Shown one piece after another: positions 15,125-27,670 of a stretch of 64,000 nucleotides of DNA (positions are counted from its first letter, which is position 1; each line of letters opens with the position of its first letter). Source of the stretch: Leptodontidium sp. MPI-SDFR-AT-0119. Taxonomy: Eukaryota; Ascomycota; Leotiomycetes; Helotiales; Leptodontidiaceae. The position numbers and the translations under genes were made by a program. Under the pieces are notes generated by a model, which was not told where the DNA came from, made no database searches, and saw only the letters and a program-made list of their open reading frames with translations. The DNA is taken from positions 2,232,001 through 2,296,000 of the forward strand of contig JAHLEZ010000004.1 in assembly GCA_020726505.1 (NCBI GenBank), written 5' to 3'.

Positions 15125-15152
15125 GATAGATAGACAGACAGATAGATAGATA
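15125..15152. repeat. GATA/GACA microsatellite
   Basis: A run of GATA and GACA tetramers (GATAGATAGACAGACAGATA and onward) in non-coding DNA. It is a simple-sequence repeat with no visible link to a gene. Confidence 0.8.
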
Positions 15153-18100
15153 TAAGCTGACATGACATCTCTCTACCTACCTACCTGAACCCAGTCGTCA
15201 GTCAGCAGACTGCCCACAAACATCTCCCCCAACCGATTTTCTGGTTTTTTGGGATCTGCAGTTTATCGAAGGTTGTAGGGTGGAACGAACGGACTTTGAG
15301 CCACGACCTATGGAAATACAAACTACGAACGACGGAACTCCGTCGACGATGGTGCGAGCTTCTCTCGGGACTTGGAGCTTGGAGTGGAAGGCGCCGTGAC
15401 CCTGGTCTGGCAGATATCTGCGGATTTCTTCAATGCGAGCGGAGCGTAGGTACAGAGAAGCAGAAGATGACCCCAGAACGCATCATCGCATGTTGAAGAA
15501 ACTGCATGCTGCAGAAGTGATGGAAAGGCGGCAGCGACCGGTGAGTTCCCACCCCAAGGACATCGAAGAGTAAAAGCCTCTCTGGAAACTTAATCTAGAA
15601 GATGTTTATGATTGAGCGAGCAGAAGTCTTGCAGAGAATAAATGACTGACGAGGTGCACTTGCAGATTCCGAGCCCGAGACTCACTTTTTCGCAAAGTCA
15701 AAGAAGAGACTCGCCATGGACGACTTTCTCGACTCCTCTCGATAAGCTATACGGGCACGAAAAGGAGATTGAAAGAGTTCCGTGGCTGCCAGATCTGTCT
15801 CCTCACACTGAGACCATGGTATCTGTTCCTGACGTGGAAAAGTAGAGGGAGAAGGAGAAAGGGAAGACCATCCTCGACAGCTCCTCTGGTCGTATGCTCG
15901 ACGATCGAAGACACTTATGATGCATCAATTCAAAATCCTTCCTCAGTTCGAAATCAAGTCAATCGCAAGACACAAACACTCAACCTGGACACACACACCC
16001 CCTCAGAGAGCAGACAGTTGGAAAGACGAGAAAGGCATAACAAGTGCACAACTTCTGTCTGGGAATAGCTATAGCTACAGCAAAAACGAACTCGAACGAC
16101 GGGTTCTCAAACCCGTGAAGCTTCATCCAGCACTGTGCCTCTCGCATTCAGGACGCGATCAGGATCATCAACACAGCCATGCCAGTGGACTTCACTTCCT
16201 TCGCTTTCCCACCACAACCCTATCCTGTATCGGTACTCCACACTTCAGACGGCGCATTTCAAGCATCCACCTATACTCCCCATCCTTCATTCGGGTCAAA
16301 GATTTATCTCCACACAGCTAGCTCTCTCTGAACTCCGGTTCGGAATGGGGAAATCGGCACAGGATGACACGCGTTTTCTCGCACGACATTTCTGGGTCTC
16401 CTCGTAGACGACTAAAGCGATGGAGCTCTGGAGCTCCACCCCCTCTTCAAAATCCCAACACCAGTTCCCAAAGAAAGGAATAATGGAACGCTGCAATCCA
16501 AGCATCCACCAAAAAAACCTGTTACTGTATTCCGCACCATCTCCCCTCCACATGAAGCTCCCGTCAATCTAAGGCCACAGGTAAAAATTACAAGGGGCAA
16601 GGCTGGTGAGGGGCTGGTCGGTCCGCCGCTTCAGGACAACAACAACAACAGCATAGCAGGCTGCAATCTGGCCTGTCTACTTCCAACACACCAAAGACCC
16701 GCGCAGTCGCAGATCGGTCTGGGGGAGATTTCAATTCCTGGCATACTAGATGGCTGCACCGCACTGCACTACGATGCGCTGCGCCGTCCATCAACGCACT
16801 CGCATTGCTTCCTGTTACGAACGAGCCAATGAGCCTCTAGGATCCGACTTGGGTCTTTCCTGTTGCAGCGGATACTTACCATCGCAAGTACGGTAGGGTG
16901 AAGATGGGCCAGAATGGGTATGGATGTGGATGGAATGCGTGCGGTCTTTTGTGGATTCTGTGGGTCGTGGCAGAATGACTGATTGACACTGGATACTGGC
17001 TAGCCTGGCCCCCATGCAAGTCAATCACATTGATTTGAACGCAGGAGTTAGGCTGGGCTGGGCTTAGATGTTGCCGTCCTGCCGCCATTGAAGCGATTTA
17101 AGCGCCCATATACCGATGGGAAAGGCTTGCAGCTGTCACAATATGTTGGTGGTCAGGCAGTGGGTAGGTAGGTGAAATGCGAACGCGAGAGAGAGGAGGA
17201 TAAAGCCGCTTCAACCGTCCGTCCAATGCAGCTTGAGCTTTGAAAGTCGACCAGGTAGGCATTGTGGATAAGTGCCGATGTGACAAAAGTACCCCCTCCA
17301 TATTCGTACAGTACCAGTTTCTTTTTTTCTTTTTGACGGTTGGATTGGACTCCAACTTCCAAGAACATTTGAATATTTTACCGATGGAGAGACCTGCATT
17401 TTGTACCCAGCCAGACCGGTCGATTCGTGAATCGAAAGTGGGGAGGTATATTTTCCTTCCCAGCACAATCGAAGTGCAAGTCAAGGAAACACTTCTCACG
17501 GTCTGAATTTGCAAAAATCCTAAGCTGTGCGAAGAAAGGAAAGAGGAGGTATGCCGGTGATTCGGCGAGCATCAACAACCGAGCCAGCAGACTCGATTGA
17601 TTGATTGATTGATCTTTCCATCCCTGGAAACAATTTGAATTGCAGGACACTGAAACTTCAGGTGTAGTTATTTACGAGTTGGAAACAAACCCATTTAGAG
17701 CATGCATCTCGGCCGAATGGGCGTTCGTACACTTCCCACTCGGTACAAGACAACAATATAGGCAGAAATGATGGATAGACAGATAGGCTGGTTACGAGGC
17801 CACAGGCCACAGGCCTTATTTCTGCACCCATACCATGCCATACTCTACTGTACACGAGGTAGGAATCTTGCATGCACTGCACTGGACTGTAAACTATTGA
17901 TGCAGATCTGCAAGCAACGTGTTATCTGGCCGCAGCAGCATCAACAATTGACGTACCATGGATAAAAGTACCGGTAGGGCAGAACTCGAGGACGAGGACG
18001 GCTGCCTCGATCTACTTTGCTTTTGCTGTGCCGCACAATATCCGAATCATTTGACAGGAAACGGAATGGATGTCTGCTGTGCAGGATTCGTAGTCGTAAT

Positions 18101-19120
18101 CCTCATTCGGGGCCCCCTCACTCGAACAGCACATCGGCGTCTTTTGAATCCGACTTCAACCATCACCACATCACCCCAACCGAGAATGCGACGATGCAAT
18201 GCAGATTGGGGGCGAAGGGACCAGGACTGCACCTAGACCAGGGTACCGTGACACCATTTCCAGGGTTTACGGTATCGGCGAGGCTGGCATTCCGCAGAAT
18301 GCGAGGCTGGGACCTGGCCTGGCTCGCACACACACACACAAGCGGCACATGAAGGAAAAAGCACAAACGGTTCGTGAAGTGAAGATGAAACAAACTCCTG
18401 CACGCACAACGATGATGGCTTGGGAGGCGTAAAAGCCACGATAAGTCGCCGCCCCTATTTATTATTCGGGAAGGTGGAATTTTGCAGGAAGGAATGAAGG
18501 AAGAGAAGAGAAGAGTCTACATCGTATCAATTCGACAGGCTGTGATTGAATGCGATCCCGAAGAGCAGGGTCGTGCATTCAGTTTGAAACGAAACGAGAA
18601 AATGTCTGTCAGGGCGAGATCGAGCTAGCTTTGACATTTGACAACACTCACTTGCGATCGTCGTTAGTCGTAACGAACGGCTCGCCAACATGTTTTTATT
18701 CTGCGCCGTAGGTACTTCGTAGGTAGGGATTTGCGGTCTGATGCGGCAGCAGCGAGCAAGAGGATTTGGAATGATCTCTCGTTACAGAACTGGCGCCATG
18801 TGCCGCCAGAGGGATCCCATGGAAGCTCCAAGGAACATCGACATCGTCAGTCTGTACGAGATGCCATTTAGATTGGACCCGATACTGCAACCCAGCCTTG
18901 TCGTCGGGAAGTCCAAGACAAGAAGCATATCAAGGGACAGACTCTCATTGGCTGTCCGGTACGAGTAGCGTCTTTTGAGGCATCGCGAATTGTGATGAAA
19001 TCCCGTAATAAGGGTTTCAAGGACCAGGCCCTGAACGATCCTTGAGCTTGCTTGCTGGCTTGTGGATTGCGCTCTTGAAATAGTATTGGGCCGGGAAAAG
19101 TTATATCAAGGCAAAAAATA

Positions 19121-19138
19121 GGCTACCTACCGGTAGCC
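19121..19138. repeat. 7-bp perfect hairpin
   Basis: GGCTACC (19121-19127) and GGTAGCC (19132-19138) are perfect reverse complements separated by the four bases TACC. It lies in the gene-poor region; its stem contains the recurrent TACC word. No adjacent gene end is visible. Confidence 0.6.
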
Positions 19139-22100
19139 AAAATCGGGTTCGGATGATCGAGAAAGGAAAGAGGTCAATATTAGAAGCGGCGGAGACATAT
19201 CATGCATCTATCGCGTTCGGGTGGATGAGAGCCATTCCTGGGCCAGTACTTCGTAAAGAATTTCGGCCGCCTGTGCAGCATATATGGAGAATTGCCACAT
19301 TAGTCTCCAGCAAGAATAGACGGAGATCCATCTTTGAGGATCTGGTGATACTCGTAGTAGTGGGCGACGGTGGAAGTTTTAACGCCGTGGACCCTCCGAA
19401 ACAGCGGAGTTTACTTGCAGCCGGAGGGAGCTCCTACAGATCGTGGACACTCCGAGCAAGGAAATAGAATGTCCAGCTAGACCTGTAGAGGAAAGACGTT
19501 CGGCGGAGATCCTCGTGGGGGCCATTTCACAAGAATGCGAAACGGGGACGTTGATAGGTCGGGGCCGGTCCAGGGCCAGTCTGGAGGCGTTGATTGGTCA
19601 AAAATACGACAACCGACTAGGTCGATAGCCTTGTGAAGAAGGAGGCGCAGATCTGAATTGGCTCTTGGCCCTTGCTCTAAGGTTCTTAGTAAGGCCCAGC
19701 AGAAGACATGGTGGCCGCCCCAGCGACCGATACTCGTCAGAACTTAACCACGAATTGCTAGCTGGAAGCAGTTTAGGGGCGGCCGACCACCGCCCATACC
19801 TGGGATAGGGCTGAAAGGGTCAAGGGTGGTTGGCAAATGCTATTAATTGACCATATGAGGCTAGCTCAGGGAACTCGCACGGCCATTCGAGAAGACAGGC
19901 CTTGGACGATTGCTTCCGGTGCAAGATCCATCCGTTCGACAGCCAGGGACCCTTGTCCCGTGTCCTAGCTCCTCCACCCGGGTGTCAGTGCTGGACACAG
20001 ATCACGAAATGACTTCTGTAACTCAACATTTGGTAACCTGCCGGCAGGCATTTCCACGACCGTTGCTACCACACGGCCATTCTATGCCGTACGAAGCCTG
20101 CCCTGCACTGTAATTCCTCCGTCCATGCTCTCAAGATCATCCACAGCGGTGAGTGCCAACTGCGCGTTTGAAGCAGGATATCCATGTCCCATATAGACGC
20201 CGACCTCCTGCATTACCCGGCCGTACGCACCAAAGCCCTGGTGATATCCCAGTCAGTTTATCGTTTTTTCGACCAATGAGCTTAAGCGAGCCCCCTACTC
20301 ACATGCATCGACGCACGATCCCTGGGTTGGCCTCAGCCTTATGATTCACCCGCCATTGCGGAGGTCCCGAGGTTTAACACCGCAGAAATGACAACCCTTC
20401 AGTGGACAGTAAGCCTGAAGACAGGCAAAACCACTGCTGTTGCGGCGGTGAGTCCCAGAAACCACTATATCCACTGTCACGTTGCGTACATGCTGTGATG
20501 TTGCAGAACGGGAAGTCAATCTCCAAGTGGGAATGCTTGGTGCCTTCACAGCCACACTGTTCTGGAATCATTGTGGCCAGTGGACCGTGTCCGTCCTGTG
20601 ATATCGTGGTACAAGATAGGATCATACTTCTTTCACTAGCCTGAGGCACAGAAACCACCCATATCCATGTATCCCAGTACCTTACCTCACGTCAACACTT
20701 AACAGATTTGAACAGACAGATCTCTCGTGATTCAAGCCAATGAATATCCATGTTGTAACTGATCTTCAAGCATTCTGGCATGAAGCCAGCTCGCCAGGTC
20801 GCTACCCCTAGCGCACTGGATTGCTGGCACCACTTGGGTACACCCCGTTGACTTGAAGATATCTCCATATTCGGGGGGTCAAATTAGAGAGTTTTCGAGA
20901 TGTCCAATGAAACTTTGGCTGTCGTTTAAGGATATCTGGGCACGAACCCTTTGGGACCCCATGCCATCCCAGAGTGTGCTTCATTTCACCTTCCCGTTAC
21001 CGACATGACCGGCACTACTACTGGTCTGGGAAATGCGAAAGGGAAGCGAGGAGCGAATGAAATATCAAAGTATCAACTTGTGCGAGCGCTGCAGGTCGAA
21101 CGTTTTGTGATGGGATGTCTCACTTTCGTCACTGCTTGAATACATCCGCCAAAAATTCTCCTGTCGCTTGAATCTGTCCGCGTCCCGACGCTTGAAGATC
21201 GAAGAAACGAATGGATGTCGGCAAAATTGTTCCACCAGAGCCTATGATCCAAGAGTGGGAAGTGATAATGATGTTGTCACCTCGGACATCTCCCCTATCA
21301 AAAGGTATCTCCAAGAGATCGAATTTGTTCAGACATCCAAAGAGTGGGATATGTCGCGCAATGACTTCATCTTTTGGCCGATTTCCCGTCTTCAGAAGAA
21401 GAAGAAAGTCTCCAAGGAACTTTAAAAAGCCTCCCGTTGATGTACGTACTGTACATACTCATCGTGAGATCTTTATTCAGCTTCATGGCGCTTAGACTGC
21501 AAAGTCGAAAGTCTGGCAGACGAAGCAAGCGCTTGAGTGAGCCACTGCTCACCTGGTAAGCGAAGACCACTCAGAATCCAGTCGCTCAGCCCTTCACAGA
21601 CCCACAGCTATGTTCTTGGAACACAGCCGTCAGGGCGGGGGTTGTCAGCACCTTATCTACCCCTGAAAAGAACTTGACTGGAAACAGACGGGATGAGAAC
21701 ATGTCCCAATGTTGAGAATGGTACTCGGGTAAGAGATAATATGATTCTATGAGAGAAAACTGTACCCTGGCTTCATCCTGGGATCTCGACGAGCCGAACC
21801 CGAGACGCACAGGCAATACACTTTCAAGGGAGTCCTCGAAGTAGGGATGAATGGGTGGCAGGAAGGGCCTGGGAGAGGTACCATGTCACGAAAGTACGAC
21901 GGGAGGTAGGCGGGAGCAGCATGCACTGAACCTGGCCGGCGGGTGCCAGTCGTACAGTGTCAAGTGTGATAGGAGGTGCGCCAAGCCGCCCTCAGCAACA
22001 ACTCATGGAACCTCATATCCGCCTGTCGGCTCGTAAGATGAATTAGCACCCGATCAACCAAGAGACCGTTGCTAAGGAAGCTCCTCGTAATTTCCACCCT

Positions 22101-24750
22101 TCCTCCTGGCATGAATTGAAACTTGATAACCGTTGAGATTTGACATTTGATGCGATTGCAGTGTCCCTTCTTGGGCCGTCCCCAGTCTCGTCCTGGGCAC
22201 CATGTTGCAGTGTAGTGGCGGATAGGCGGTTTATTCTCCGGGAAGAGCTAGATTGGCTCTGAGAGGCACGATGGCGCGACGGGTTCTCCTAGCTGCCATG
22301 GCTGAGAGTTGGGCGGCGGTGGCACCAAGCTGCTCGTTCCAGACAGAGGACATATACATGGCTCTGGAGCACCCGATAGGCTCTGAAGGCATCATCTATC
22401 ACCATAATGAACGGCGCCAGGCACACATGAGCAGTGCTTTGACGTGAAATTTCGAATAGGAATGTGGTGTGGTTCACTGCCTCGTAGCTCTTGGATCCTT
22501 TCTATCTCTGGCTCAGAATGACAGGATGAGAGCTGGTAGCATCGATCATGACCAAGAAACGTACTCATAGAGCTTGATTTGAAGAGCTATGCGATGCTAT
22601 TCAAGGGGCATGACAAATTGAAGCGGAGAATAGAACGTGATGTGCTGGCGCTCAGGGGTAAACAGTCGGCTATGTTCCGAGAGCTCGATCGGACTTAACG
22701 CATTCATTCCATGCTACTGGGAGATGACAGCCGTCTTGGATCACCCTATCAAAGAGGAATTGCTCACCGCAAGACTTTTAAGAGCAGTCCTTTGACGCGT
22801 TGCTCGTGATAAGATCGTCAGGAGGAGGCCGACTTCATGGACCATCCAAAATCGATGTGGCTAGGGCGGAGCGCCACGAGACACCAACGAGCATCTCGAA
22901 AGCTTCCGCCGCGATCCACCAAGCTTCGATGGTACGAATTGCGGAGTCCAACAGATGACGGTGAAGGCAAATGGTGATCCCTGGAGCTGAGCCTGTCCAG
23001 CGACGGTTTCTTGGGACAGACAAGATGATGGTCCGCACTGCGCGGGAACACAAGGTCGCCGGGTAGGGCTGAGAATTGTGGGTGGTGATAGTTTGGAACG
23101 ATGCTCATGCGGCGGTGCCAATGCTGCCTGGCTGCTACCGTGGCATGCACGTCGCAGCTATTCGGGCCGTGATTGTGGTGGTGCAAATGAGGGCGGACTG
23201 GATGGAGGGGAGAGACGTGGAGGAGAGGGGAACCTGTCGTCGCCTTGCCCGACCCTCCTCTCCACCCTCACCGCGCCCTCAGATGTCACGGTCGATCTAA
23301 AATACGACACGCTCGCTGTGAGTGGCCAGAGGACCCTGGTCGTGCGTCGTGAAGGGCCAAGAGTGCGGTGTAGCTCTTGAGTGGGCGCGCTCGCGAACTC
23401 GTGCAGACTGGCGCAGATGGAAGATGGCCTTAGGAGATGCCTTGCGCGTAAACCTTGCACGCCAGGACGCCGAGCAGCTTTAGCGATGACCAAGCGGAGT
23501 CGCAAAAATAAACATATGACAAAGCACGTGGGTAACAGGCAATAACCGTACGGGAGGGGGTATCTAGGTAGGGGAGGGGCCAGGGGAGGGCAGGCAAAGC
23601 CAGGGGGAGGCTTCGACCAAACACCCAGGTTACCATAATGTGTGAATGTGAATGTGCACTGTAAACTCCGTGCTTGCTTGCGGAGAGGCGGATGCAGAGG
23701 TGGGTGCACACCATGAAGCAGAGCAATTTGCGGCCTTGTTGATAGTTGATACCCAGTAGCAAGCATACCACCTCCCTCTGCGATATACCCAGCAAGACGG
23801 CGATGCAGCGAGACGAGACGAGGATGAATCGAACACCGAGAAACAAACACCTGTAGATTCCCTGGCCTCGGGTCGGCAAGATTACCAGAATGAATGAACG
23901 AGTGCTTTGATATCATGATATTGTCATCGTCATTGCCATTCATTGTCATTGCCATCGATGATCTATAATCGTCGAATTTTGGGATTAGTAATTTGCAATT
24001 ATCAAGCATCGAAGTGCATCCCTCTTCAAGCCAATAATGCCAGCCCCCTCCAGCAAGCGAGTATAGCGAGTATAGCGAGGCTCTCTGCCTTGCCCTGTCA
24101 TAACCCACCCATTCTTGCAGCCAGCAGTATCCCGATTAAAACCGCCTGTGCTAGCTAGGTAAAAAGTGTCTGCAGAAATGAGTTGAGTTGCGTTACAGTA
24201 CTGCTGGTAATGTGCTAATGCACGAATACAAATTTGACAAATCTTCAGTGCAGAGGAGGGCTAGATTTGACACCGAGTTGAGGCAGAGGTCCATTTAGGA
24301 AAACGCTGCTCCATACACCAAGCGGGCTTGCTTCTCATTGGCACGTTCGTGCTCAAAGCTCCAGTGCGGGGCCCCTTTCTCCTCCCAAGCTCCTCCAGGC
24401 CAGGTTTAGGTGGTTCAGGCGAGATTCAGGTTACCTGCTACTTTTTTTAATTTACTCGCACCCCCTATCTGCTGCCAAAGCAACGGCCGGCTATCAGTTT
24501 CTTACTACTCACCCGGCCCGCTACATGGGCTGGGTATCCATACCTACCTATCTCGGCCCATTCCTAAAGGTGCTGTAGGTAACCAAATAACCTAGAATCC
24601 ACAGTACCCTCACCATACCCGGAGACATAAATGGTGGTTAAAATAGAGGACGAGTGATATGGATCAGGATCACTAAAGCAGACGAGACAACGACAAGCAT
24701 GCCATGCCTCTCCACTACGAGCTCTCCACTAAGAGGCCTGGTGGATCGAT

Positions 24751-24799
24751 CAGTGCTGTGCGCAGCGCAGTGCAGTGCAGTACAGCGCAGTCCAGTCCC
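24751..24799. repeat. CAGTG/CAGCG pentamer cluster 1
   Basis: An irregular array of CAGTG-related pentamers (for example GCAGTGCAGTGCAGTACAGC) about 1.6 kb upstream of the bZIP start codon. Similar clusters recur at 25324-25348 and 25668-25724. Confidence 0.6.
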
Positions 24800-25323
24800 A
24801 CTCCCAATCCCACCGATTCCATCGTCGTCACTGTGGAAGCGAAAGAAGCGAAACTCAAATCTCTCATTTTGGACTTTCAGGATCCCCCAAGGATCTCCAA
24901 ATGTCGCGCTCGCACTGCGGCGAGGCCTGTGATTGCTCCACCGTCCGACCGGTGATCAGGGTTGGACGTCCCATCCCAATCCAGTATACAGCCCATCTCA
25001 TCCCATCTCAAATCCCTACAGTAGGCAGATTTACGAACAGAGGCAGCGAGAAAAGGGGGGCCTGGGGACCTTGAGCGATGATTTGATATTGTCAGGCCAG
25101 AGGTGCGAAATGCGACTGACGAACGAGCCCTTGGCCCTTGGCCCTGCCTGCCTCTGTATCCGCATCTGTATATCCGGCATTAGAGATGTCGATCTCGATG
25201 CCTCCCTCCTTCATATGATATGGGGTGACTGACGGCGCCGTTCCGAGAAGCCATTTCCGCACGAACATTAGCAATGGCACTTACTCCTTCAGGTTGCCCG
25301 TAATTAGATTGCAAGTGCAGCCT

Positions 25324-25348
25324 CAGTGCAGTGCAGTGCAGTGCAGTG
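25324..25348. repeat. (CAGTG)5 perfect tandem repeat
   Basis: Five perfect tandem copies of CAGTG, about 1.05 kb upstream of the bZIP start. It is the most regular of three such clusters in 1 kb. Confidence 0.9.
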
Positions 25349-25667
25349 CAATGTGTGTCGACTCATCAGATACCACACGCCAGCAATAGAAGAGCAGAGA
25401 ACAGGACAAGACAGTGATACGCCCTTCCAGAACAGGATGATGCGATGTCCCAACGCCACACCAGACATCGAATGCCCTCAGGAGTCGCCTCCTCGATCCC
25501 CTCCTATGAGTGACTGACTTACTAACCACCTCCAGAATGCAGAATGCTGCCATTAATAATTAACAGCCATTCTGTCGGAAAGCTTGGCTATCATAGGGCT
25601 GCCTGTGCAGATAGCCTATCTGGATTCGCTGGAGTAGCGCGGATCTATTTGAAGCGCTGTTCGCTTG

Positions 25668-25724
25668 CCAGTGCCAGTGCCAGCCAGTGCCAGCCAGTGC
25701 AGTGCCAGCCAGTGGCAGCAATTG
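25668..25724. repeat. CAGTGC/CAGC compound repeat
   Basis: An interleaved run of CCAGTG and CCAGC units, about 0.7 kb upstream of the bZIP gene. It may be a promoter element array or a simple-sequence expansion. Confidence 0.7.
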
Positions 25725-26170
25725 GTGCCGCCTTACGACGACTGCTGAGGGGGGGTGGAGGGCGGAGGAGAGAGGGAGAGCACGGTCTATTCTTAAATGC
25801 TACTAATTAGCCAACAATAGAACCAACCCTCTTGTCAAACAGGATAAAGGTGTAGCCCGAGCTAGGCCTGAAGGAGCCCTAGACTCGGTGGCTGCAAGAC
25901 CCCAGCTCTTGCAGAAAGGCGGCCCCCGGCAGGATGGGCTTGAGATGGATGGGCTTGGGCTTGCAGGGGAGTTCAGAGGGAGGGAAGCAACGACGCAACG
26001 GCGGCCGGGGGTGCCACACCTTGCCAGCCCTGTTCCTCCCCCCTGTTCCTTGGCCCATCACATTGCCAGGGTCCCAAGTTTGGAGCTGAGCTGGACCGTG
26101 CAGGGATTGTGAGGACATGGCTGTGGTAAAGTCCGTATGCCTGCGGCGGAGGATGTGTGGTGCCGCATTC

Positions 26171-26182
26171 ACATATATACTC
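26171..26182 (+). promoter_or_regulatory. Candidate TATA element of the bZIP gene
   Basis: ACATATATACTC lies about 205 bases before the bZIP ATG and is followed by CAGACAGACAGACA and pyrimidine-rich sequence before the start codon. It is the best core-promoter candidate upstream of this gene. Assigned by position only. Confidence 0.35.
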
Positions 26183-26383
26183 GAGCAGGAACCCCCAATT
26201 GAGATGCTTCGAATCCAGCCCTACAGCCAGACAGACAGACAGACAAGTCTTCTTCCAACAGTACAACTATCAAACAGCCACCCATACTTTTGAAGACTCG
26301 ACTTGACCTGACTTGACTTCTCTTTCACTCTGCATCTTGTACCAGAGCAAAACACACAGAGTTGACCGACAAACACTTCCAAC

Positions 26384-27328
26384 ATGTCTACCAGACAAGC
26401 TTACTCAACATACTCGACCGCCACGGCGACGAGGCATATCACCGGCCACGGCACAAGCAGTGCCTTCAGCAGTTCAGCAAACCCAGATGAGGACTGGACC
26501 AAGATCTCCGACTTGGCCGAGCGGAGGAGAATCCAGAACAGAATTGCCCAGCGAAACTACCGTGAGTAGAACCAACATAATCTACTTCTCCTAGAGCTGT
26601 AACTAACTTACTTCCAGGCAAGAAGCTAAAGAGACGTCTCGAAGACCTCGAGAGACGCGCCGGATCTTCTTCAGCTTCGCCTCCTCAAATCCACGCTGAG
26701 CTCCATCAGCAGCAACAACAACAACAGCAGCACCGAGTAGAGAAGAACATCCAACAACAGTACAGGAGAAGTCCCGAGATTATGCACCGCCAGCCATCTC
26801 CCAGACTTTTGCACAACCAGTACACCCCACCGATGGAGGACAACCTGATGTTTTCCCACGGCTTTGAGCGCGAGGGATCCAGAACACCTCCTCTTTTCGC
26901 ATACCACTCGTACCCAGCACCAGAAGAGATTGTCTATCCTCCATACCCACAATCGCAGCCATACCGTCCAGTTTCCTCGTCTGAGTACTCGGACTATCTC
27001 GCACCAGTTCCCGTCACTCTGCCTTCCATGATGCATTTCCACGAAGCAATCAAGCGCGAGGACGACACAATGAGTCCCTACAATATGAGCTACCAAGGTC
27101 TCCCAGCCATTGATATCCAAGGACATCACAGCTACGAAGATTCAAATCCTCATGTAAGTAGATCTGCCATACCTCCGGCGCAACGAACAAGCACTAACAA
27201 GAAATCTACAGACTCCTCCTCTGTCCCATTCCTACGAGCATTCGACAACTTGTTCCGAGTCGGGCTATCAATACCCATCCACTCCTCTCTCGATGCCTCC
27301 CTCTCCTCGCCTCCTATCACAGATATGA
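26384..27328 (+). CDS. bZIP transcription factor, 3 exons
   Basis: Nuclear DNA-binding regulator. Exons 26384-26561, 26618-27153 and 27212-27328 give 276 residues. The basic region is residues about 45-66, with the bZIP N-x7-R signature at Asn52-Arg60 (NRIAQRNYR), rejoined exactly across intron 1 (C/GC makes Arg60). NRIAQRNYR resembles the Yap-type fungal subgroup. The zipper is very short: leucines 63, 67 and 70 do not make a clear heptad ladder before a Ser/Pro stretch. An eight-Gln run follows at about 90-97, then a Pro/Tyr/Ser-rich, probably disordered region with EYSDYLAP and MHFHEAIKRED segments that may act in activation. Intron 2 (58 bases) has no in-frame stop, so retention would replace the last 38 residues. 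The target genes are unknown. Confidence 0.88.
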
Positions 27329-27656
27329 GGTGTTCGGGATAACCAATAATGTCACTTTCTTATTTGGGGGTGTGGACGGGGATATCACAAACAGAGTTCG
27401 AAGCGCTCGACACTCATTCTAGAGGATGGGGGGTGGGGGGACTTATGAAATTTGATGTTTTTTGAAATGAAATGAAAGAAAGGAAATGGAAAGCATGGCC
27501 GTCTGGTGTTCTGGGGTCTTTTTTTATTATTAACTTTTTGTTGTCCTGTCTTGTGTCCTTCTACTTGGTGCTGTTCGTTTCACTCCTTGTGGTTCTCTAA
27601 CTGAATGTAAATACCCCCCCCGCATTGAGCCTGGGTGGACACTGGTCGTTTGGAAA

Positions 27657-27670
27657 GTACCGTACGGTAC
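27657..27670. repeat. 14-bp perfect palindrome
   Basis: GTACCGTACGGTAC equals its own reverse complement. It lies about 330 bases after the bZIP stop codon and could be a dimeric-protein binding site or be involved in 3' processing; no partner sequence is visible. Confidence 0.8.

Larger units (their letters stand above)
14279..26383. other. 12-kb gene-poor region upstream of the bZIP gene
   Basis: No convincing coding sequence in about 12.1 kb. The sequence is of middling GC, not AT-rich, so it does not look like a RIP-mutated repeat block. It holds a GATA/GACA microsatellite (15125-15152), small hairpins at 16099-16116 and 19121-19138, repeated CCTACC and CACTGCA words, and three CAGTG clusters at 24.75, 25.3 and 25.7 kb. 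A 50-codon frame at 16179-16331 has a good ATG context but no known motif. The longest open frame (23158-24108, minus) opens with GTG and is arginine/proline-rich in the manner of chance frames. Confidence 0.5.

Noticed and set aside
16179..16331. 50-codon frame with good ATG context (CAGCCATGCC)
   Set aside because: The translation is Pro/Tyr/Ser-rich and protein-like, but it has no recognised family and stands alone in the gene-poor block.
22818..23186. 122-codon minus-strand frame rich in His and Ser
   Set aside because: No ordered segments and overlapping open frames in the other phases of the same strand, typical of GC-rich chance frames.
23158..24108. Open frame of about 316 codons on the minus strand
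   Set aside because: It begins with GTG, not ATG, and its translation is Arg/Pro/Leu-rich with no motif; local GC is high enough that a long chance frame is plausible. RNA evidence would be needed to revive it.
26196..26226. Possible tRNA B-box (GCTTCGAATCC)
   Set aside because: One mismatch to the consensus and no T-stem, anticodon arm or A-box at the right distance.
14279..26383. RIP-degraded transposon block
   Set aside because: The sequence is not AT-rich and shows no terminal repeats or transposase fragments that I can recognise.
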